A DNA stretch of 15,672 nt from an uncultured Mailhella sp. (lineage in GTDB: Bacteria; Desulfobacterota; Desulfovibrionia; Desulfovibrionales; Desulfovibrionaceae), in assembly GCA_944324625.1 (NCBI GenBank), contig CALUWZ010000023.1:1-15672 (forward strand). The letters are read 5' to 3'. The position numbers and the translations under genes were made by a program. Positions 6,121 through 13,363 of the stretch are shown here, one piece after another. The notes under the pieces are model-generated. The model was not told the origin of the DNA, did no database searches, and worked only from the letters and a program-made list of their open reading frames with translations. How positions within the stretch are numbered: the first letter of the stretch is position 1; every line of letters starts with the position of its first letter.

Positions 6121-7773
6121 ATGAATGAAATAAAAATAGATGTTTCCTGCGACTCACACTTACCGAAACAAATGCCCGGAGTGCAGAATTTATCCGCACC
6201 CAAAACTGCCCCTCAAACAAAAAATTCTTCTTCAGCCCCTGCGGCACAAAGCACTGCGGCGGCGGCAGATTCTATTGAGATATCGCAAATTACACAGGAA
6301 ATTATCGGCAAAGCTTCCGAGTTTTTGGATTCACCTTCTGCGGAAAACACTCTGACAGCCAATCTTGAAAAAGGTTCTTTTCAGGTAACAAGCCAAAATA
6401 ACGGTGTTTATTCCGCTTCCTACGCTTCCGCAAACAGCAGTTCTTTTTCTTTTGATTTTAACCAAAATATCATTATCCAAGAAAATGAAAACAGCACTCT
6501 TGTTTTCTTTGAACAAAACAACATAACCAAAAAATTCCAAACCGACGGAACCATACTGGAATTTCAGGGAAATATTCTCGACCAAAATAAAAATTCCGTC
6601 ATTGTCAATACATCAGGAGGTGTTGTCGAGGCAGAAAACAATACCGTTATGGTTCTGGCAGACAATACAACCGTCAATGCCAACGGCAGCAATACCATAT
6701 TATTAAATGACTCTGTCCGAAATGCCGAGATTAACGCCCAAAACGGAAATAATACCATCAAAGGGCAAAACATTTACGACAGCGCAATCAATATCAAAAG
6801 CGGAACAGCAGACATAAAATTCAGCCAAATCCATGACACAAGCATACATTCCTCGGCAAAATCCGTTCAGCTTACGGCAGGAACGCTTGCCGACAGTTCT
6901 GTTCTGCTGGCTTCCGGCATGCATAAACTCAACCTTTACAATGCAGAAAACAATACCATACAATTTGCTGCAAATTCCATTGACAGCGAATCTTCTCTCA
7001 ATATTTTAGGCAAAGGAAAAAATAATTCCATTGCAATGCAGGGCGAAAAAGCCGTTCTTTACATAAACAAAAGCGAAACAAACACCATTGATTCCACGGC
7101 CCGCTGGACCACAGCGCATTTGTCCTCTTCCGAGGCCGACTCCATACAGCTCCAAACGTACTGGGCAAGCATAAACACCAATTCCATGACTGACAGCTCT
7201 GTCTCTGTCAGCAGCAGCCAGACTTTTTCCCTTAACGCAGGCCATATCGGCGGAAATACTTCCATTTCTGCCTCAAGTCTGAATGCTTCACTGTATGCTG
7301 AAGAAATCACAGGCAGCACAGCACTCAGCATAACAGGCCGGCATTTTGCCGATGCCACTGTCCGGACAATTTCCGGAAATGCCTCGCTCAATATCAATTC
7401 TTGGTATTTTTCCAATATATATATTGATAAAATACTGGAAAATGCCCTTGTCGATATAAACGCAAAACAAGCAAATCTGACCGTAAACGGCATGGAAGGC
7501 AATTCATCCGTCAATCTGAATGACAGCAAGGTCAACGGGGCTTTTGGTTCAATAAGCGGCAATGCTTCCATCCAAAACGGAAAAAACGCTTCAAATATTA
7601 TTATCGGAAAAAAAACTTCGTCAGCAAAATTGGCAGATACATACAGCATCTTTTCGGAGTTAAATGCGTCAGAACGCGGAAAAGCTTTTTCTTCTTATAT
7701 GGAATCCGTGCAAAATTCAGACATTCCCCCTGCAGCAGTACCGCAGGAATTCAGGATTGAAACAACAATTTAA
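6121..7773 (+). CDS. Large Asn/Ser-rich repeat protein, probable beta-solenoid; function unknown
   Basis: 550 residues; I do not recognise the family. The ATG at 6121 follows GAGAGGTG at 6 nt; an in-frame ATG at 6091 lies in the promoter area and lacks a ribosome binding site. Layout: residues 1-50 are Pro/Ala/Ser-rich and probably disordered; DSIEISQITQEIIGKASEFL (51-70) is a short amphipathic segment; 71-170 is beta-rich; from about 173 to 500 there are roughly 16 repeats of 19-22 residues of the type [G/N/D]-N-[A/S/T]-S-[V/I/L]-x-[I/L]-x; 501-550 is a non-repetitive tail. After Cys10 there is no cysteine. There is no signal peptide, no membrane segment and no GGxGxD calcium repeat, so classical Sec or RTX export is not indicated. 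The DSIEIS segment after a low-complexity stretch is faintly like the N-termini of FlgM-type proteins. A surface, filament or secreted role is inference. Confidence 0.85.
   Translation: MNEIKIDVSCDSHLPKQMPGVQNLSAPKTAPQTKNSSSAPAAQSTAAAADSIEISQITQEIIGKASEFLDSPSAENTLTANLEKGSFQVTSQNNGVYSASYASANSSSFSFDFNQNIIIQENENSTLVFFEQNNITKKFQTDGTILEFQGNILDQNKNSVIVNTSGGVVEAENNTVMVLADNTTVNANGSNTILLNDSVRNAEINAQNGNNTIKGQNIYDSAINIKSGTADIKFSQIHDTSIHSSAKSVQLTAGTLADSSVLLASGMHKLNLYNAENNTIQFAANSIDSESSLNILGKGKNNSIAMQGEKAVLYINKSETNTIDSTARWTTAHLSSSEADSIQLQTYWASINTNSMTDSSVSVSSSQTFSLNAGHIGGNTSISASSLNASLYAEEITGSTALSITGRHFADATVRTISGNASLNINSWYFSNIYIDKILENALVDINAKQANLTVNGMEGNSSVNLNDSKVNGAFGSISGNASIQNGKNASNIIIGKKTSSAKLADTYSIFSELNASERGKAFSSYMESVQNSDIPPAAVPQEFRIETTI
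6637..7620 (+). repeat. Tandem protein repeats of about 20 residues (solenoid coils)
   Basis: This part of the solenoid gene encodes residues 173-500. The clearest units are consecutive: GGNTSISASS..., TGSTALSITG..., SGNASLNINS..., LENALVDINA..., EGNSSVNLND..., SGNASIQNGK..., each starting 20-22 residues after the last. Earlier units are looser (NNTIQFAA, NNSIAMQG, TNTIDSTA, ADSIQLQT, DSSVSVSS). The DNA is diverged between units, so this is an old protein repeat and not a recent DNA duplication. Confidence 0.75.
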
Positions 7774-7776
7774 ATC

Positions 7777-7804
7777 TTGACAAATTTTTCTTATCAGGTA
7801 TTAT
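7777..7804 (+). promoter_or_regulatory. Near-consensus sigma70 promoter of the SRA-like gene
   Basis: A perfect TTGACA (7777-7782) is followed after 16 nt by TATTAT (7799-7804, 5 of 6 matches). Transcription would start near 7811 and give a leader of about 22 nt that carries AAGGAG. The -35 box starts 3 nt after the stop codon of the solenoid gene. The spacer and -10 box lie inside an inverted repeat. Confidence 0.8.
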
Positions 7805-7821
7805 TCCTAATAAGAAAAATT
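7783..7821. promoter_or_regulatory. Inverted repeat overlapping the promoter; candidate operator
   Basis: AATTTTTCTTAT (7783-7794) and ATAAGAAAAATT (7810-7821) are perfect 12-bp inverted arms. Inside them AGG (7796-7798) and CCT (7806-7808) also pair, leaving one mismatch. The repeat starts right after the -35 box, spans the whole spacer and -10 box and ends at the ribosome binding site. The expected start site is in the right arm, so the leader RNA cannot form this hairpin; a protein-binding DNA operator is the better reading. There is no T run after the right arm, so it is not a typical terminator. Confidence 0.6.
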
Positions 7822-7832
7822 AAGGAGAAAAT

Positions 7833-8234
7833 ATGAGTTTCAGCCCAAAATTCAAAATCGGCGATATTGTAAGCATTGATGACGTAAAAGCAGAATTTCA
7901 AGTCGGAAACTGCGGTTCTATCAGAAAAAGCACAGAAAACAACTGCCTTGTGCTTATCAGCAATCATACAAGCAAAACAAAAGAATATAATGACAATTGG
8001 CAGGGAGACACATTCTACTACGAAGGCATGAACATTAAAGACAAAAAACTTTCAGGCCAAAACAAAGCCCTTGCTGACGGCAATCTGCCCGCCTATCTTT
8101 TTGAAGTATACAAAAATAAAGAATACACCTATCAAGGACAAGTCAAACTTGCAGGTAATTATGAAATCAAAGAAATATCCTGCAAAGACGGAACGAAAAA
8201 AGATATCATAATTTTTCCTTTGCACAAAGCTTAA
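7833..8234 (+). CDS. Stand-alone SRA-like domain protein (ScoMcrA-type), no nuclease domain
   Basis: 133 residues. The protein resembles the SRA-like domain found in ScoMcrA-type HNH endonucleases: EFQVGNCGSIRKS (21-33), NNCLVLISNHT (36-46), YNDNWQGDTFYYEGMNI (52-68), QNKALADG (76-83), AYLFEVYKNKEYTYQGQV (87-104) and a closing IIIFPL (125-130). In such nucleases this domain reads modified cytosine in DNA and the HNH domain cuts. Here the protein ends right after the SRA fold, with no HNH motif, no HTH and no signal peptide. AAGGAG lies 5 nt before the ATG. It has its own strong promoter with a palindrome and its own terminator, so it is a single-gene unit. It could be a lone modification reader, a regulator or a remnant of a restriction system. 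The family call is from memory of the motif pattern. Confidence 0.75.
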   Translation: MSFSPKFKIGDIVSIDDVKAEFQVGNCGSIRKSTENNCLVLISNHTSKTKEYNDNWQGDTFYYEGMNIKDKKLSGQNKALADGNLPAYLFEVYKNKEYTYQGQVKLAGNYEIKEISCKDGTKKDIIIFPLHKA

Positions 8235-8261
8235 AAATCCCTCCCTGCGAGGGATTTTTTT
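8233..8261. terminator. Bidirectional terminator between convergent genes
   Basis: An 11-bp perfect stem (AAAAATCCCTC 8233-8243 / GAGGGATTTTT 8249-8259) has a five-base loop and T runs on both strands. It overlaps the stop codon of the SRA-like gene and lies 3 nt before the end of the convergent glycosyltransferase gene, so it can serve both. Confidence 0.93.
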
Positions 8262-8264
8262 ACT

Positions 8265-9497
8265 TTAATTTTCTCCCAAAAAAATCGGATTTTTTCGGGT
8301 TAAAAACAATTTTTTCCGCCATTCCTCATCCACTAAAACCTTCAGGCGCAATTGATTGGGATTTGCCAAAGAATCACGTTCCTTTTGCATATTGCCGACA
8401 TGCTGCAAAATTCTGCGATATTCTGCATCAGTCTGAGTTTTTTTGACACTGTGCAAATACCTTTCGTTTAATTTATCAAAAATAAAGCCGAATTTAAACG
8501 CTGTTTCACAGCAATTCTGCGCTTCCCCATATAATTTTTTATTATACAGACTGTCAAAAAGCAAAAAATATCCGTCCAGCCAATAGGGTTCTTCCTGCAG
8601 CATGGCATAACAGCGCTCATCCGAAAAGTCTGCCGTCATTGCATCATACAATTTCTGCCGTTTTTCCAAAGGCAAACTGACATAAAAATAATACTCTTTT
8701 GTCAGTGAGGGCAAATAACCGTCTGCTTCAAAAAGTTTATGAGCATCGGGCAGAATAAATTTGTTTCGGCTGATGAAAACTTCCCTGTTATGGACTGTAA
8801 GATCTTCATTCAGCCTGCCCGGGCTTTGGCTTTCAAGATGATAAATTACTGAAGACGGTATAACTTTACAGTGATATCCGTTGTTAACATAACGGTAACA
8901 TAAATCAACATCCTCAAACCCGTTTATAAATTCCTCGCAAAATTTACCGAAATGAAAGAAATCAGACGTTCTGGTTAAAAAAGCTGCGCCGGTAATCGCC
9001 TTAAATTTTTTAGGTTTTCCAACAACAGGGTGATTATGCGGAAAATATTGATAAATATGCTTCAGATGACCGTTCAGCGTATACATGACTCCGCAGTGCT
9101 GAACAGTATTGTCTGGATACAAAAGCAAAGGGCCGACCATGCCGACACCTTCTTTTAGGATGCCCTGAAGAAGAGGTTCAAGCCAATTTTCCGTAACCAA
9201 CGTATCATTATTCAGAAAAAATAGAAATTCACAGCCCAATTGTTGCGCAATTTCAGCCCCTTGATTGCAGGCAACCGCAAAACCCTTATTTTGCTCATTT
9301 CTGTGGTAATAAAATTTACTTCCGAACAAGTTCGCGCCTGCAGTCTTTATTTTATCAGGTTTGACATCGGCAGAAGCATTGTCACAGACAATTATAATAA
9401 TATCTTTTAACTCGGTATATTTTTTTATGGATTCAAGACAAGGAACTGTCAGTTCTTTCCATTTATTATAAATCGGTATAATGATTCCTGCTTTCAT
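8265..9497 (-). CDS. Family 2 glycosyltransferase
   Basis: 410 residues. The N-terminal GT-A domain has the GT2 hallmarks: AGIIIPIYNKWKELTVPCLESI at the start (nucleotide-binding strand), ERNKGF-like NEQNKGFAVACNQG (about 68-81), the metal-binding FLNNDT (about 95-100) and GFEDVDLCYR (about 195-204) with the catalytic acid region. This pattern resembles rhamnosyltransferase-like GT2 enzymes acting on O-antigen or other surface glycans. The C-terminal 170 residues look helical (EEPYWLDGYFLLFDSLYNKKLYGEAQ is TPR-like) and are of unknown role. The ATG at 9497 follows AGAGG at 6 nt; a TTG two codons upstream is less likely. The gene stands alone, is convergent with the SRA-like gene, and shows only a poor promoter (TATAAA at 9532-9537, no good -35). 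Sugar and acceptor cannot be told from sequence. Confidence 0.93.
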   Translation of the reverse strand: MKAGIIIPIYNKWKELTVPCLESIKKYTELKDIIIIVCDNASADVKPDKIKTAGANLFGSKFYYHRNEQNKGFAVACNQGAEIAQQLGCEFLFFLNNDTLVTENWLEPLLQGILKEGVGMVGPLLLYPDNTVQHCGVMYTLNGHLKHIYQYFPHNHPVVGKPKKFKAITGAAFLTRTSDFFHFGKFCEEFINGFEDVDLCYRYVNNGYHCKVIPSSVIYHLESQSPGRLNEDLTVHNREVFISRNKFILPDAHKLFEADGYLPSLTKEYYFYVSLPLEKRQKLYDAMTADFSDERCYAMLQEEPYWLDGYFLLFDSLYNKKLYGEAQNCCETAFKFGFIFDKLNERYLHSVKKTQTDAEYRRILQHVGNMQKERDSLANPNQLRLKVLVDEEWRKKLFLTRKNPIFLGEN

Positions 9498-10197
9498 CTG
9501 CAACCTCTTGCTTAAAACCTATCACGTTTTCTTTATAATGACAATTACAGGTCCAAAAGCAATAAAAATTTTGTGCATAAATTTTAAATCTTTTCCCAAT
9601 TTTTATAAAAATTTTCTACTTCATATAACAGTCGATGATATAAAACAGAATCTATAAAAATCATTTGCCGAATATTACCCGCTGAACCTTATCCAAAGGA
9701 AAAAAGAGCTTGACCGTTAGGGTTAGAGTCCATTTCCCTGAGCGCACGGTGTTTCGATAATTAACGCATAAAGTCTGCAGGCTGTTTTCTTTTTTTGTTC
9801 AGCAGCTGGTACAGCATGACAGAGCTGATACGACAGAAAATTACTGTTTATACGTTTCATAAGTGAGTACAGCTGCCTGCTCCAATAAGCAAACAAGCGG
9901 GCAGATGTTCACAAAAACAAAACGTCACTTTCAATTCTTATTCGGCAGTTGTCTGACGTTCTCACCTCGTAACAATCTGACTTAATAAAAAAATTTCTTT
10001 TATAAAATATATGACAGGCTGAAGCTGATAAAATAATGAACACGAAGAAACACACGCTGTTTCAGCACGGCAGGCAATTAAAAAAAACAGGTCATTTATT
10101 TTTAATGGATAAACAAACCAAATTAATACTGAAAGAAGACAATACTGTATCAAAAGATTTACAGTTTACCCTGCTTATCACAAAAATTAGTGGCCGT
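9498..10197. other. About 700 bp without a recognisable gene
   Basis: The stretch is AT-rich and all six frames are broken; the longest frames are about 60 residues, without a credible ribosome binding site or familiar motif. A 44-codon minus-strand frame near 9730-9865 (starting MKRINSNF) is open but unrecognised. I see no tRNA, CRISPR repeats, IS ends or att duplication. It lies where rpoB would be expected downstream of rplL, so it may be a rearrangement scar or decayed DNA. Confidence 0.6.
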
Positions 10198-10224
10198 AAA
10201 AAAAAAGACCCCTTGCGGGGTCTT
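10198..10224 (-). terminator. Strong Rho-independent terminator after rplL
   Basis: On the minus strand AAGACCCC (10217-10224), a four-base GCAA loop and GGGGTCTT (10205-10212) form a perfect 8-bp stem, continued by a run of T complementary to the A run at 10198-10206. It lies 28 nt after the rplL stop codon, so the ribosomal protein transcript ends here. Confidence 0.95.
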
Positions 10225-10252
10225 AATATTTGGAAACTGTACCAAACTGAAA

Positions 10253-10639
10253 TTATTTAATTTCAACGGTTGCACCGGCTTCGGTGAGTTGTTTCTTAGC
10301 TTCTTCAGCTTCTTCTTTGGAAACGCCTTCTTTGAGGGTAGCAGGAGTACCGTCAACTTTGTCTTTTGCTTCTTTAAGGCCAAGGCCGGTAAGAGCGCGA
10401 ACAACTTTGATAACGCCGATTTTGTTAGCGCCTGCGTCTTTAAGAACAACGTCAAATTCGGTTTTTTCTTCTTCAGCAGGAGCAGCAGCAGCGCCGGCAG
10501 CAGGAGCCATTACCATTGCAGCAGCAGGAGCAGCAGCGGATACACCGAATTTTTCTTCCAATTCTTTGATGAACTCAGAAAGTTCGAGTACAGTCATGTT
10601 AGCAATAAATTCAACAACTTGTTCTTTAGTTACGGACAT
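10253..10639 (-). CDS. rplL: Large ribosomal subunit protein bL12 (L7/L12)
   Basis: 128 residues. The N-terminal dimerisation and L10-binding part ([24 protein letters not shown]) is followed by an Ala/Pro-rich hinge ([24 protein letters not shown], given here in two parts by position 35-58) and the C-terminal factor-binding domain with [20 protein letters not shown] and [13 protein letters not shown]. It forms the multicopy stalk that recruits EF-Tu and EF-G. AAGGAG lies 6 nt before the ATG. It follows rplJ after 66 nt, the usual pairing. A terminator follows directly; rpoB, the usual next gene in bacteria, is absent from the window. Confidence 0.98.
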   Translation of the reverse strand: MSVTKEQVVEFIANMTVLELSEFIKELEEKFGVSAAAPAAAMVMAPAAGAAAAPAEEEKTEFDVVLKDAGANKIGVIKVVRALTGLGLKEAKDKVDGTPATLKEGVSKEEAEEAKKQLTEAGATVEIK

Positions 10640-10705
10640 GGGATTTCTCCTTGAAATTTTGTAAAAATCTTTGGCAAAAAATTAATAAAACTGTTAAGCA
10701 GCCAA

Positions 10706-11224
10706 TTACGCAGCTTTCTTGGACTCGAGGTCTTTGAGAGCATAAAGAAGAGGACGTACCATATTGGCCATGAGGGATACCAAGCCTGTAGGTACTTGGT
10801 TCATGGTGCCAAGAACCTGAGCAAGCAATTGTTCCTTGCTTGGCATCTTAGCAAGTGCGTCAACATCAGCAACAGAAAGAACTTTACCTTCCAAGCTACC
10901 GCAGCGAACTGCAAAAAGCTTGCTGTCTTTGGCAAAGTCACTAACTGCTTTGGCAACAGCAACAGGGTCACTAAATCCAAGAGCAATAGCGCAGTTTTCT
11001 TTGAAGTTACCGGAGATAACTGCGTGAGTGGTTTCAGATAAGGCAATACGTGCAAGAGTATTTTTTACAACGTAAAACTCACCGCCGGCCTGACGGATTT
11101 TTACTCTAAGCGCGGTCAGCTCTTCCACACTCATACCCTTGAAATCAGTAACTACAACAATAGAAGCTTCAGCAGCTCTTTCGCGTACCTGTTCTATGAT
11201 CGCAGCTTTTTCTGACTTATTCAC
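10706..11224 (-). CDS. rplJ: Large ribosomal subunit protein uL10
   Basis: 172 residues when started at the GTG at 11224. That start is preferred because GGAG lies 6 nt upstream and gives the family-typical beginning [13 protein letters not shown]. In-frame ATGs at 11236 and 11272 would add 4 and 16 residues and lie in the leader; the ATG at 11236 is itself part of the ribosome binding region. The protein shows [29 protein letters not shown] and the C-terminal [12 protein letters not shown] helix that binds L7/L12 dimers. L10 anchors the stalk on 23S rRNA and, with L7/L12, normally represses its own mRNA through the leader. Confidence 0.96.
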   Translation of the reverse strand: MNKSEKAAIIEQVRERAAEASIVVVTDFKGMSVEELTALRVKIRQAGGEFYVVKNTLARIALSETTHAVISGNFKENCAIALGFSDPVAVAKAVSDFAKDSKLFAVRCGSLEGKVLSVADVDALAKMPSKEQLLAQVLGTMNQVPTGLVSLMANMVRPLLYALKDLESKKAA

Positions 11225-11239
11225 GTGAAACTCCATCAC

Positions 11240-11390
11240 GTTAGGGTTTGAAATCTGGAAATGCCGAGCCAAAGAATTTGTCTGGGCAGGATTTATAAAC
11301 CTGCTGTCTTCGACTCGAAAATTTCGTCCTTAGCCATATATCACATAAAACTATTAAAAGAAGAATACAGCCTTGCGGCCATATTCCTCA
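11240..11390 (-). promoter_or_regulatory. L10-type autoregulatory leader of rplJ-rplL
   Basis: The 170-nt gap between rplA and rplJ is structured on the minus strand. A 10-bp hairpin (two wobble pairs) with a GCAA loop lies at 11363-11386 and is followed by a T-rich stretch. A second hairpin with stem GCAGG/CCTGC lies at 11286-11304, flanked by GAAGACA on the 5' side and CAGAC on the 3' side, as in the kink-turn area of known L10 leaders. Bound L10(L12)4 complex would lower translation of rplJ and rplL. The identification rests on position and pattern; no covariance search was run. Confidence 0.7.
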
Positions 11391-11394
11391 TATA

Positions 11395-12102
11395 TTAGTT
11401 TTCCATGAACTTTCTGATAAGGGTTGGATCAACCTTGAAGCCGGGGCCCATGGTGGTTGAAACAGCCATTTTGGTCATGTAAGTACCTTTTGCGGCACTT
11501 GGTTTGAGGCGCTGAACAGCATCAAGCAGTGCTTTAAGGTTATCCTGAATTTTTTCAGGACCGAAAGATACTTTACCAAGAGGTGCATGAAGCACACCGG
11601 CTTTGTCAACTTTAAAGTCAACCTTACCGGCTTTAAGTTCTTCAACGGCTTTTGCAACGTCAAAAGTTACAGTACCGGTTTTTGCGTTAGGCATAAGACC
11701 GCGGGGTCCGAGCTGACGGCCTACCTGACCGACAAGAGCCATAACGTCAGGAGTTGCAACTGCTGCATCAAAGTCAAGGTTGCCGGCTTTAATGCTTTCA
11801 ACCAAGTCTTCTGCACCTACAATATCGGCACCTGCAGCTTTTGCTTCGGCTTGTTTATCGCCTTTGCAGAATACTGCAACGCGAACGGTCTTGCCTAAAC
11901 CGTGAGGAAGAGAAACAGCACCGCGAACCATTTGGTCGGAGTATTTGGGGTCAACACCGAGGTTGAGAGCCACATCAACTGTTTCGTCAAATTTAGCATA
12001 AGAAGCGGCAAGAGATTTCTGCACTGCTTCTTCAACAGTATAAAGGCTTGTCAAATCTACGCCTTCTACTGATTTACGATATTTTTTTCCATGTTTGGGC
12101 AT
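11395..12102 (-). CDS. rplA: Large ribosomal subunit protein uL1
   Basis: 235 residues, the normal length. The N-terminus [16 protein letters not shown] and the signature [13 protein letters not shown] (about 133-145) identify L1, which forms the mobile L1 stalk near the E site and commonly represses the L11-L1 mRNA by binding it. GAAGGGA lies before the ATG. The distance from rplK is 116 nt, longer than in many bacteria where the two are nearly adjacent. Confidence 0.98.
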   Translation of the reverse strand: MPKHGKKYRKSVEGVDLTSLYTVEEAVQKSLAASYAKFDETVDVALNLGVDPKYSDQMVRGAVSLPHGLGKTVRVAVFCKGDKQAEAKAAGADIVGAEDLVESIKAGNLDFDAAVATPDVMALVGQVGRQLGPRGLMPNAKTGTVTFDVAKAVEELKAGKVDFKVDKAGVLHAPLGKVSFGPEKIQDNLKALLDAVQRLKPSAAKGTYMTKMAVSTTMGPGFKVDPTLIRKFMEN

Positions 12103-12218
12103 TTGTATTCCCTTCTTTGCTCTATTCGTCTTGAATCTCCTACCCTAAAGGTAGTACTGCCGAATCCAACGATAAAACACGCGAATATCACGTACAATCG
12201 ATTGGAAAACTGCCCTGA
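12103..12218 (-). other. rplK-rplA spacer with a small hairpin
   Basis: This 116-nt gap holds a 5-bp hairpin CTACC/GGTAG at 12140-12154 just upstream of rplA. It might contain an L1-binding operator or an internal promoter, but I find no convincing match to either. Confidence 0.3.
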
Positions 12219-12644
12219 TTAACCTTTAATTTCAAGTCCCATTGAACGTGCTGTACCTTCAATGTTTTTGATAGCACCTTCAAGATCTTTGCAGTTGAGG
12301 TCAGGCATTTTTACTTTTGCAATTTCTTCAACCTGAGCTTTGGTTACTGAACCTACTTTTTTACGGTTTGGTTCACCTGAACCTTTTTCCACTTTGGCTG
12401 CTTTCAAAAGAAGAACCGGAGCGGGAGGGGTTTTGGTAATAAAAGTAAAAGAGCGATCAGCGTATACGGTGATGATAACAGGAATGATCATTCCTTTCTG
12501 GTCTTGTGTACGAGCGTTAAACTCTTTACAAAAGCCCATGATGTTAACACCGTGTTGACCCAAAGCAGGACCAACCGGTGGAGAAGGGTTAGCTGCTCCG
12601 GCTGGAATTTGCAATTTGATTTTGCCTACTTCTTTCTTGGCCAT
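12219..12644 (-). CDS. rplK: Large ribosomal subunit protein uL11
   Basis: 141 residues, exactly the usual size. The N-terminal domain ([36 protein letters not shown], residues 8-43, quoted here by its key parts [15 protein letters not shown] and [10 protein letters not shown]) and the C-terminal rRNA-binding domain ending in [10 protein letters not shown] are intact. L11 binds the GTPase-associated centre of 23S rRNA and takes part in stringent response activation. AAGGA lies 8 nt before the ATG. It follows nusG after 47 nt. Confidence 0.98.
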   Translation of the reverse strand: MAKKEVGKIKLQIPAGAANPSPPVGPALGQHGVNIMGFCKEFNARTQDQKGMIIPVIITVYADRSFTFITKTPPAPVLLLKAAKVEKGSGEPNRKKVGSVTKAQVEEIAKVKMPDLNCKDLEGAIKNIEGTARSMGLEIKG

Positions 12645-12691
12645 GATGTTTTCCTTTATATAGCCCGAATATTAGACTTTATATATTGACG

Positions 12692-13330
12692 TTACCCCTT
12701 CGTTACTTGGACAAAATCCAATTCAACGGGAGTCTGACGTCCAAAAATAGATACTGATACACGAAGTTTGCCTTTATCATGGTTAACATCTTCAACCGTA
12801 CCATTAAAGCCGCCAAAAGGTCCGTCAAGAACACGGACATCATCACCAACTTCAAATTTAACTTTTGGTCCCGGGTTATCCTGTCCTTCTTTTACCAAGG
12901 AAAGAATACGGCGGACATCATCGCTGGCCATGGGAGCCGGACGGTTTTTTCCGCCTACAAAACCGGTAACTTTTGGAATGCTTTGTACAAGATGCCATGA
13001 AAAATCGGTCATAGTCATTTGAACCATGATATAACCGGGGAAAAGCTTGCGGGTAACAGTTCTTCTCTGACCGTCTTTGCCGATTTCAACGACTTTTTCG
13101 GTGGGGAGAAGAACCTGATGAATAAGACCTTCATCCTGAGCAGTGCGTTTAAGCTCGTTGATTTGCTTTTCCACTCTCATTTCAAACCCGGAATAGGTAT
13201 GAAGCATATACCAGTTATGGTATTCGTTTTCATGAGAGACTGCCTCAGCTTTCGGCATGCTTGCCGCTGCTTCGACAATATTTTCTTGGCTCACTTCTTG
13301 AGAGTCAATATTGATATTTTCTTGATCCAT
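12692..13330 (-). CDS. nusG: Transcription termination/antitermination factor NusG
   Basis: 212 residues when started at the ATG at 13330, which has GGAG 7 nt upstream. An in-frame ATG at 13360 lacks a ribosome binding site. The NGN domain begins at NWYMLHTYSGFE (about 39-50) and includes RKLFPGYIMVQM; the KOW domain has VGDDVRVLDGPFGGFNGTVEDV. NusG binds RNA polymerase, raises processivity and links it to Rho or the ribosome. The acidic N-terminal extension of about 38 residues before the NGN domain is longer than in E. coli NusG. The next possible ATG inside it has no ribosome binding site, so the extension looks genuine. Confidence 0.96.
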   Translation of the reverse strand: MDQENINIDSQEVSQENIVEAAASMPKAEAVSHENEYHNWYMLHTYSGFEMRVEKQINELKRTAQDEGLIHQVLLPTEKVVEIGKDGQRRTVTRKLFPGYIMVQMTMTDFSWHLVQSIPKVTGFVGGKNRPAPMASDDVRRILSLVKEGQDNPGPKVKFEVGDDVRVLDGPFGGFNGTVEDVNHDKGKLRVSVSIFGRQTPVELDFVQVTKG

Positions 13331-13363
13331 GATAAAACTCCAATTAGGAAAAAAAGCCATTCA

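Noticed and set aside
6637..7620. RTX-type calcium-binding repeats in the solenoid protein
   Set aside because: Segments such as NGNNTI and GKNNSI are reminiscent, but no GGxGxDxUx nonapeptide is present and no type I secretion genes are nearby.
7059..7649. Minus-strand frame of 196 codons
   Set aside because: Antisense to the repeat region of the solenoid gene; the long open frame follows from the repetitive codon pattern, and it lacks motifs and a ribosome binding site.
7783..7821. Inverted repeat read as a terminator of the solenoid gene
   Set aside because: The right arm is followed by AAGGAG and not by a T run, and the repeat overlaps a near-consensus promoter, so an operator is more likely.
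10036..10260. Plus-strand frame of 74 codons starting MNTKKHTLF
   Set aside because: It runs through the rplL terminator and into the end of rplL on the opposite strand, and has no ribosome binding site.
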